Below are positions 1-9,600 of a DNA stretch of 64,000 nt, in pieces. Made by a program: the position numbers and the translations under genes. The DNA comes from Hemicordylus capensis (taxonomy: Eukaryota > Chordata > Lepidosauria > Squamata > Cordylidae): the NCBI RefSeq assembly GCF_027244095.1, contig NC_069658.1, positions 265,988,687 through 266,052,686 of the forward strand, given 5' to 3'. The notes under the pieces were generated by a model. The model had not been told where the DNA came from, searched no databases, and was given only the letters and a program-made list of their open reading frames with translations. The stretch's first letter is position 1. Every line of letters begins with the position of its first letter.

Positions 1-203
1 ACGATGCCTGCGCGCGGGGAGAGGAATAGAAAAAGCAGCGCCGCCGCGTATCCCCGGGAGATAGCGTGCGCGGACTGGTGAGAGACCACGGGGCGGGAGA
101 GCGAGACAGACGTGTGTAGCAATGAATCCTCCTGCGTGGTAGAACGCTTCCTTCTCTTCAGTTTCCTTTCCGGCCCCTCCCGCTCCGGCCACAGCACCTT
201 CCT

Positions 204-268
204 ATTGGCTCAGCGTTTCCCGTATTGGCCCGCCTCCATTGGCTGAATTTCTGACTGTCTCTAATTGG
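204..268 (-). promoter_or_regulatory. Array of four inverted CCAAT boxes
   Basis: ATTGG (CCAAT on the minus strand) occurs at 204-208, 224-228, 238-242 and 264-268. All four are in the same orientation, spaced 20, 14 and 26 bp start to start. NF-Y binds CCAAT, and clustered, similarly oriented boxes are typical of strong housekeeping promoters. Binding is inferred from motif only. Confidence 0.6.
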
Positions 269-539
269 TCGAATTCTTTCTGGCCGCGCCCACTGCCTCT
301 CTTGTTTCCAAATATGGAGTAAAGTTGGCTGAGTTATACCAACTGAGACGCCGAGATAGGAGGAGGAGATTGTGTGAGGCGCATATTGTGCTCTGGAGAA
401 TGGTTTTTTAAAAAAAAATCTTTTTGTCTTCCCGTTAGGTAGCCTTAAAAAATTTTTTTGGAGTAACTTGGGAGAAAAAGAAACCAAGGTCTAAAGGCAA
501 TCCTCCACCCGCGGAAAGCTTTGGAATAGTCCAAATTTT

Positions 540-578
540 CCGGAAGAGGAGAACTGTTCTTCACTAGGGGTACTTCCG
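540..578. promoter_or_regulatory. Pair of ETS-like sites next to the ARPC4 start
   Basis: CCGGAAG at 540-546 and its opposite-strand counterpart ACTTCCG at 572-578 lie 54-92 bp upstream of the ATG. ETS/GABP sites at this distance are common in TATA-less promoters. Motif evidence only. Confidence 0.4.
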
Positions 579-631
579 CTTCCGTTCCCGGGACCCAGAC
601 CCGTTCTGCTGCCGCCTCCGCCCTTGCTGCC

Positions 632-634
632 ATG
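632..634 (+). CDS. ARPC4: ARPC4 exon 1 coding part (ATG only)
   Basis: The coding part is just the start codon, followed at once by a GTGAGT donor. The next exon continues with ACTGCCACC (Thr-Ala-Thr), as in known ARPC4 proteins. Confidence 0.9.
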
Positions 635-3600
635 GTGAGTGGGTGGCGGCGGCGGTGGGCGAGCGAGCGGCAGCCCACCGTGAGGAGGGTTTTCACGAGG
701 GGCTTTTGTCAGCATTATCCTTGAAGAAGAGGAAGAGGAAGAGAAGTGACTGACAGGGTGGAGGAGGACATGTGGGGGGCTTCCTTGAAGAGGAAGGAGG
801 ATGTCGGATGGGTGCTGGTCTGCCGGTGGGGAAGGTGTGGAGGGAGTTGCTGTCGGGTGGCTTCAGTGGGGATGGAATTAGAAGGCTGGGCTCGGTGGCG
901 GGGGGCAGCAGAGTGGACTGTGGGCTGCTACCCACACTCTGTCAAAAGTGTCTCGGCTAGCAAGGCTGCAAAAGATCTATGCTCGAGTCTTTAGAAAGCT
1001 AATTGCCTGTCAGAGGAGACGATCCCGGGCTAAGTGGACCACTACTCTGACAGATTCAAAGGAAAGCAGGGTGTGCCGTGAATGTCATGGTCCAGGTTTA
1101 GGGTGTGTGAATTACTGATGCCGAGTTTTGCCTTCTTCCTTGCAGACTGCCACCCTCCGCCCCTATCTCAATGCAGTGCGAGCAACTCTACAGGCTGCTC
1201 TGTGCCTGGAGAACTTCTCGTCCCAAGTGGTGGAGCGGCACAACAAGCCTGAGGTGGAAGTCAGGTATGGGAGCAGAGGATCAAAACGCGACTGCATACG
1301 TTTTTTATTTGTGCAAGGAAACAGTTCTCTGGGGACCCTGTCAATTTTAGCTTGTTCTCAAGGTGATAAATTGCAGCAAAAAAATGATCTTTATCTTATT
1401 TTTACATTTATATTCTTCCTTTGAGCTCAGATGGTTATTTTTTGAACCATAGTTATGAAGCTGAAAGGCAATTGATAGGAATGGCTCTTTTAAAGAGGTG
1501 TGAGTTTAGTTGTACAGCAGAAGCAAAAGATGAGGGCAGAGAGCGAGGAGCTAAGTGACATAGGGAAGCGAGAAAACGTCAAAAGGAATGAATGACATGG
1601 TAGAAAGGCAATGTGCATCTTGCTTGCTTTCATCCTACACTCTAAGGTTTCCCATAGCCTTTCTGTGCTGCTTTTCTCCCATTCCACAGATATTCTCTTT
1701 TAATTCCACTTTTTGTTCTCTGTATCTCCACTTTACCATGATTAGACCAATCGTCACATTACCAGTAGTCTGTCTCTTTTTTTCTCCTTCCTCTTCTGCT
1801 TTTTATTCATTCCTCTTTGTCTTTGTACACATCAGAGTACATTCTCTCTTCCATAGGTTTTCAGTAGTGTTCTTCTTAATTCTCATGACTTAAATATCCT
1901 GCCACCTTAATGTGGAGTCTATCATGATGATTGCTTAACTGCCATACAAATTACTTTCTAATTTTTCCACTTTGCATGGTGATTGTCATGCCACTGTTTT
2001 TCTGGATCATGATTTGCATATGGAATGTCCCATTCTGAATGTATTCCAGTTTGAGTCCTCAGTTTCAGAGAGTAGGATTCTGAACATGGTGCTCCATGCA
2101 TGCACTGAGCCTTCCAAAGACCTCCCTCCTTCTGGGCTCCTCCAAAAGCTGTTGCTTCTTCTCTGTGAGTTACTGCTAAAGTGCTACTACTTGCTCTGTT
2201 GCATTGGAGTCGGAAGACAGAGGAAAAGCAGCAGCTAGGAAAAGCACAGAGACATTTTGCTGCCACTAGTTGGTAACTACTGAGGAAAGCTGCAGCTATT
2301 CGGCTATTCATGTACAAATTGGCAATCCTTCACCTGCCCCTTTGCGGGTCTCCCAAGGGAACCCGCCCCATGGTTTGCAACACATAGTGATATATGTCAG
2401 TGGAATAGGTATCACTCAATGAATTTGGTAATCAACAAATGGAAGCTAAACGTGCCCTCTGCTCATCTCCAAGCAAGTGTGTCCTCCACACATCAATGGC
2501 TCCATGGGTACTACTTGTTCCTTTGCCTTGCTCCTGCTGCAACTGTCTTTATAGTTTGCAGTAACTTACCACTTGTTCACCTTTTTTCTTCTGACTTGCT
2601 TTCTGCTTCTGTATCCATACCATGGCCGTGGACAGTAAATTAAGTTCTAGATGCACGCTTGAATGGTGTGTTGATCACTGAAACCACCATAGTCTTCATG
2701 TTGCCTCCTTTGTCTGGATTCCCTTGTTATATTTTCTGTCTGCTGCTATAAGTCAGATTCATTCATTCTCTCTCTCTCTCTCTGCCAGCGCTTTGTCCCA
2801 CGCGTGTGCTGGTCATGCACCCTACATGGGTGGCAGATGCAGGGGGTGTGGCCAGCACTCAGAAGGTGGGCCACACAGCACCTCACCCACTCCTTTCTAG
2901 CCGGCAAACAAAATGCTGACTTGAAAAGGTTAAGGATGGGCCTCTGAATCTCAGCTGGCAAACACTTTATGTGCTGGCTGGGTTCAGGAAGAGGACAAAG
3001 GGGTGCCCTGCAAGCAGTGTTCTGATTTTTAGCCTATTCTCCAGTAGGCTTGAGAGAACACCCGGCCTTCTGTATGTGTGTCCATGTGTATTTCCCCGCT
3101 ATCAACTTCGCAGCACCTGAACCAATATGAACCAAACCGGATACAGTTGTAGGGACACCTCAGTGGCGTAGTTTGTAATGTCATCCACACTGATGACAGA
3201 CACATAAACTTTTGCAATGCAAGTAGGCTATCTTGTGAACCGCTTAACCGATTTGAACCAAATTTGCTACAGCTGTAGGGACACGTAGGGATGCCCCAGT
3301 GGTGTAGTTTGTGATGATGTCATCCACCTCAATCCAAGATGATGGACATGTGAACTTTTGAGGAGCAAGTGTACCAGCTTGAGGACTGTTTAACCAATTT
3401 GAACCAAATTTGGTACAGTTGTAATGAGTGACACAAAGGGACACCTCAGTGTGTAGTTTGTGATTCTGTCATCCACCCTGATCCAAGATGGCAGATGCAT
3501 AAACATTTGAGGTGCAAGAGATCTAACTTGTGGACCTCGATTTGAACCAAATTTAGTCCATTTGTAGAGACAGTGAAAGGAAAGTAGGCTGATCAGTTCT

Positions 3601-6600
3601 TACTAGAACAACTTGTTTTCATTTGTGTTCAGAATGAGTTTTCTTCTGGGTGGCTGTTTTAAGGCAGTATGTGCACACGTGCATTCAGAGTCGGGCCTTC
3701 CTGATTCAACCTGAACGGGATTTAGAATTAACTGTGCAGACATAGAAAAAACATGTGAGCACATGGACACACTTCAAAGGGAACATTGGTGCCCTGGCGG
3801 AGGGGTGCTGTGATGGCCCAGGGACATTTGTCTCCCCTTGTCCAATGGTGGCTATTCCACTGCTTTCAACCCTCCCCTTCTCTTTTGGCATTTATTTCAG
3901 TGCACTGAATTCCACTAGAATTGCCTCTACTTTGGTCAGTCTGACTTGTTCTTCCTCTGCCCACCAACCTTCTTTTACACTTTTAAAGGATGTTATGGAT
4001 TTGTGCTTATTGTTTCTCCATGAGCAGAGAAAGTGGTGTCCTTCATGACAAATGAGCACCAACAGTGTAAGCAAACTGATGAAGCCCTGCTTCTAGAAAT
4101 AGTGCATTATATGTGAATTTGAAATGTCCTAGGATTTACACATAATCTTAGATGTGGTTCCAGTAACTACAGAAAGAGTGTTGGACCAGCAGTAAACGAG
4201 GCTCATAGAATCATGAAGGGAGCCTAGTGTAAATCCAGAGTGAAAACATCAAGCAGAGACTGGGCAGTCTGTTGGGGAAGACTTTCAGTGAGAGAGAAGC
4301 ACCCTCTCCTGGGTAATTGGTTCCATTGCTGAACCTTCAGTCTTGGAATTGCTCCATCTCTCATAAATACTCTGATGTGTTAAGATACTCTGATGTGCAG
4401 AGTGTCAGTACCCTAAGCTTCTCTAGACTTTCAAAGATATCCTGGCTCTTTGAAATCTGTACACCAATGTTAAACTTGGTCAAAGTTTTATTGAACCAAA
4501 TGCACAAACTGTCGTCTGTAGGCTAATATTGGAACAAATGAAGAGACACAGAAGAAACTGGCTCTTGTTACTTGATTGTGGAACATTCTTTCTTTGGCTT
4601 TTATTGTTGTATTAGAAGATGGCCTATGTTGCATCTCCTACAAACCTCAGTGCTAAAATCCAGGTTCATTGGCCCAGTTTTCAGTTTCCTTGACTACTCT
4701 TCTGGGTCTTGAGGAAGATCATGTTATTACTTCTGTGCTCCAACTAACACAATACTATATGCCCTGCATCACCTTTCAGTGGTTGGTCTGGGCCGCCCCC
4801 ATTTCAGTTACCATAGGCTGATTCCTTCTGGCTGGTTGCTGTAAGTTCCATTCTTAATTAATTTGATCCTCAAGAGTGGCTTGGTTGCAGGTGCAATCTA
4901 AAGTCTTTTCTGTAGCACTCTCTTGCAAGCTGATGTATTGACACTGTCCATAGAAATCCAGATCTTCTAACAAAAAAATGAAACATATCCCTAAAATCCC
5001 TGCTAACTGGGCAAAGAAGCATATTTTTAAAGTGGTAGCTCCCTTTATATTTAATAGGGGGACAGCAACTGTCCCTATTTCATCTCAGCACAGAGTCCCT
5101 CACAGCGGCAGTTTGCTGGTGTTTCCTTTTGTTTCTTCTTAGATTGTGAGTGCTTTGGGGACAGGGAAACATTTTTTCATTCCTTTTGCTATATAAACTG
5201 TGTAAAAAGCCTTTGGTAAGATTAAGATTTGTTAAGATTGGTAACTTAACAAACAAACAGAAAACAGAGTAGAATAAATGAACAACATTCACAATGGAGG
5301 GAAGGAAAAAATCCCCCAAGTATATATATTGCTCACCACATCTCAAAACAGAAATTGTAGAACTGAAAAAGGTGCAGAAGATTCTGACAAATGATCAGAG
5401 GGCTGAAACACTGTTCTTTTGGGGGAAAGCTACAATGTTTGTTTTATTAATTTAGCAAAAAGTGGACTAAGGCAAACATGACTGCAGCTTTAAAAATTAT
5501 GCATGGTGTGGAGAAAGTGGATAGTGAGAGGCTTTTCCCTCTTGATCACAATACTAGAAGTAGTGTTTCATCAAGAAACTTATTGGTAGGAAATTTTAGG
5601 ATGGACAAAAAACACTTCTTTACAAAGGCAGTGAGGGGATAGATGAAGACAGACAAACTGAAATTAAATCTGGGTGAGGTGGAAGACAGAAAAACTGTTG
5701 ATGGTGATGGTTTCTCAGTTGATTGTGGATAGGGATGCACTCCCCTTGAAGGAACAGGTTTGCAGATTGGGAGCTCTCCTGCTCAGCATTACACTAGAGT
5801 GCCCAGTTTCTGCTGTGACTTGGGAGAGCTTCTACACATCTTGGCTGGTGTATCAGTTTCCTCCATCTCTGTCTCGGTCAGATCTGGCCAAGGTTATCCA
5901 TGCTCTAATTGCATTCCAGTGTGTTGCTGAAACATGCTCTACATGGGACTGCCCTTGAAGACCCTTTGGAAACTTCAGCTGGTCCATAATGCAGAGATGA
6001 AGGTATTGACTAATTTAAGGCGTTTAGAGCCTCAAGTGCTACAGCGGGGAAATGCTTGACTAACAAGCAGAAGGTTGCCAGTTCGAATCCCCACTGGTAC
6101 TATATCGGGCAGTAGCAATATAGGAAGACGCAGAAAGGCATCCTCTCATACTGCACGGGAGGAGGCAATGGTAAACCCCTCCTGTATCCTACCAAAGAAA
6201 ACCACAGGGCTCTGTGGGCATCTGGAGTCTAAATCGACTTGATGGCACACTTTACCTTTAGAGCATGTTACATCCATTCTTTTCCACCTGCACTGGTAAA
6301 CAGTTTGTTTCTGGATATGATTTGAAGTGCCAGTGTTAACCTTTAAAACTCTGCATTGTTTGGGACCAAACTACTTAAGGGACCATTTCCTCCCACAAGA
6401 ATTTGCTCTTCCTGTAAGAGCATTTCAAGAGACACTTCTCTAAGGGATGCATCTGCTGACAATGTGAGAGAGGCCTCCTTTGCTTCCCAGTGAAAAGCCC
6501 TCCCCAAGGATGTCTAGTTAGCCGTTGGTGGGTGTTTTGGTGGTTAGCTGAAACTTACTTATTTTGTCTGGTTTTCCCATAGTTGGTTAAGGTTTGATCT

Positions 6601-9600
6601 TTCTTTTTATCTGATTATCTTTATCTTGCATTTTGTTTCTAAATTGTGTGTCTGAGCCATTTTGAATTATAGAAAAAAGCAGAGTATAGATTTCTAAAAT
6701 ATAATTTCAAAAAGTGCTTCATGTAGCATATAATTGCACAGCAATAGTGTGTTGTTTCATATTTGTGTCAATTTTTGATTGTGTACTGCTTAAAGTACCG
6801 TCTAAGATAGAAAGGCAGTATAAAAATACAAGTAAACTCACCCGTAGAATTCATTGCTGCAAGATGTGGTGGTTGTCACTAGTTTAGATGTCTTTAAATA
6901 GCACTTACAGGCGGGCAATAGTAGTTGAGGGTATGCATTCATCTCCTGTTTGTGGGCTTCTCAGTGCCATCTAACTGGCAATTGTAGGAAGCAGAGTGCT
7001 GGACTAGATAGGTCTTGGCCTAAGCTGGCAGGGTATAGTGGAGTCTGGAAGAATATACTGTATGCAGTTTTCCTACGGCCTGTTTTGTAATATGAATGGT
7101 GTGTTTGAGTGAAGGAGAGGAAGAAAGATCTACATATAGAATAGCTGAAGTAACTGCATTCAATTTAGGAACTTGACCAGACTTTATTTTGCTTGCTCGC
7201 CTTGTACAAATGCAGAATTTTGAAAGGGTGACCAAGTTTTTCATGTTAAACATTTATTGCAAAGTGTTGAGTGTGAAATAACAGGGAAACAAGATGGAAA
7301 GACTTAGGAAGCAAGCAGTTGTGCTAACGTCTGCTCAGTAGTGCACTCAGATTCTGACTCAGTTTTCTAAATCTTTAGTAGAAACTGCTTATGTAGATTA
7401 GCTTTTTCTCCATAAACATGCGAACTAAAATTTTTGCTTTTCTTTAAATGGACATTGCTCAGAATTTAGTGTGTGTACCCATGTGGATTTTTAGGATCCC
7501 TGGTTATTGATGGCACATTACAGGCTTGGATAAAAATACTATTGCATTTACTCTTTGAATGGTCACACAGAGATTGTAGGAAATATGTTTTAAAAGCCAT
7601 TGTGAACAGATAATCACATGTATTCATAGTGCTGGTGCAGATGTTCCTTTGCCCAGTATTGTTGAATCACATGCGTAATAGGAAAAGATAAATACTTAAA
7701 CAGGGTCTCAGTGAACCAGCTTAGTAATATCAAACTGCAACATGACTAATGCACTATGATTCATATGTATGCATTGCCAGGCCTTAGAGACACAAGAGTG
7801 AGTTCAGAGATTTTGTTGTGCTTCTCCTGCAAGCTCCTAGCTTACACACTTGTTTATATTATTCAGCATATATACAGCTGCCATATGAGTTGGGCCATTG
7901 GTTCATTCTGCCTCAATGTTGCTACACTGACTGCCAGTGGCTTTCCAGGGTTTCAGGAAGGGATTTTTCCAGTCTTACCAGGGTATGCCAGGGATTGGAC
8001 CTGGGACCTTCTGCATGCAACACAGTATTCTATAGACAGGGAATTATGGCATACCCAAAGTCATCCCGTGAACTTATAAAGCCTAAACAGGGATTTGAAC
8101 CTGGACTTCCCAGTCTAAACTTCTTATCTGTTTGGCTACACAGATTCACTCTGTGTTAGACTAATGCTTCCTGTTGCAAACACAGGGACCAAGATTAGTT
8201 GCATGGTGTTGCTGCTTCTTCTCTCAGCTGCTTGCCTGCAGCTGCCAGAATAGATGTAGGAACAAATTCTTAGGCTGACTGACCTGTAGAAGTTATGATA
8301 ATTAGGGAAGAAATTATTCGGTGTTGGTTCTAGAGATATGCCAAACAACGTTGTTTATTATTTTAAATGTTACGGAATTCAGAGTAATGGTTGTGATGTG
8401 ACACTTTGTGCAGAAGCTTGACTGCTTCTTCTGGTTATAATAATAATAAACTTTGTTAACCACTCCATAACAAATTGTTCTCTGGGCTGCTCACAACACA
8501 GCATTAAAACATCAAGCAAAAATACAACACAAGAAATCACAACACACTGCAATAAAATTTTAAAACTTTAAAAAAAGTCAGTTCTAAAAATCAAAATTTA
8601 AAAGCCCTGAGTTAACAAAAAGGTCTTTACTTGGAGAGGCTATTCCATAAACAGTGCAACCACTGAAAAGGCCCTTTCCCTAGTAGCCACCCACCTTGCC
8701 TTGTTTGCTCACTTGAAAGTGCTACTGATCAAAAAGTGTCCAGAAAGTGTTTCTGATCAAGTAATTGAATTAATCCTTCATCCATCATGCCCTTGGGTAT
8801 TCAGCGTCTGACCCCCTGGAGTGTATTCTGTTCCTTTCACTGGAGCAGCTGCTGGGAGGTAGGGAGGATTTTGGAGGGCCTGTTGTACTTTGCACATTAT
8901 ATGCTGTCTACCCTTAGCAAGCAAAGGTAGAAGCTTTGGAAACTAGAAAACCCTTGCTCCTAGATAAGTGATTGTGGTGGGGGGGAACTGAGATTGCATT
9001 TAAACACACACATGCTATTGTGTGTAGAGAACAATGGGTGATATTATGCTGGAATCAACCTAAAACAGTTTGGAAGTACCCTCCTCAGGGTGTTCTTTGA
9101 TATGGATATGTCTTTCTCTGGTTTGCAGAAGCAGCAAGGAACTGTTGTTGCAGCCAGTGATCATCAGCAGAAATGAGAAAGAGAAAGTCCTCATTGAAGG
9201 GTCCATCAACTCTGTACGTGTCAGCATTGCTGTGAAGCAGGTAAGTTGAGCACAAGAGGTGGGATGGTTGCTGCAAGGCAGCCAAGAGGAAATACTGATG
9301 GCGAGCATCCCTTTGCCTTCTGCAGGCTGATGAGATTGAGAAAATCCTGTGTCACAAGTTCATGCGCTTCATGATGATGAGAGCAGAGAACTTCTTCATT
9401 TTACGCCGGAAACCTGTTGAGGTGAGGAGACTTGGTGAGGGTCAGCAAGGTGCTATTTTCTTTGTCTTTGAGCAACATCCTACATGAGCCACTACTTTGA
9501 TAGTAGCTTTAACACTGGGGAGTGGGATATGCCACAAGTAATATTAAGTACTGTTGGGAGACAAGATTTTGTCTCCCAACACATCAGGCTGTGTGATTTT

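Larger units (their letters stand above)
1..631 (+). promoter_or_regulatory. ARPC4: ARPC4 CpG-rich promoter and 5' UTR
   Basis: Many CpG dinucleotides are visible in 1-130 and 540-680, around the ARPC4 start codon. A GC box (GGGGCGGG) lies at 90-97, four inverted CCAAT boxes at 204-268 and two ETS-like sites at 540-578. There is no obvious TATA box, which fits a housekeeping CpG promoter. In mammals TADA3 is transcribed away from ARPC4 at this point, so the first bases may belong to a divergent transcript. That is inference: no TADA3 coding sequence is seen. The transcription start cannot be placed from sequence alone. Confidence 0.7.

Noticed and set aside
1-160. TADA3 coding exon on the minus strand
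   Set aside because: Expected from mammalian synteny, but no coding frame or splice site supports it within these bases.
6031-6110. A tRNA gene
   Set aside because: The B box is tRNA-like but the cloverleaf does not close; it is the head of a Sauria-type SINE with a target duplication.
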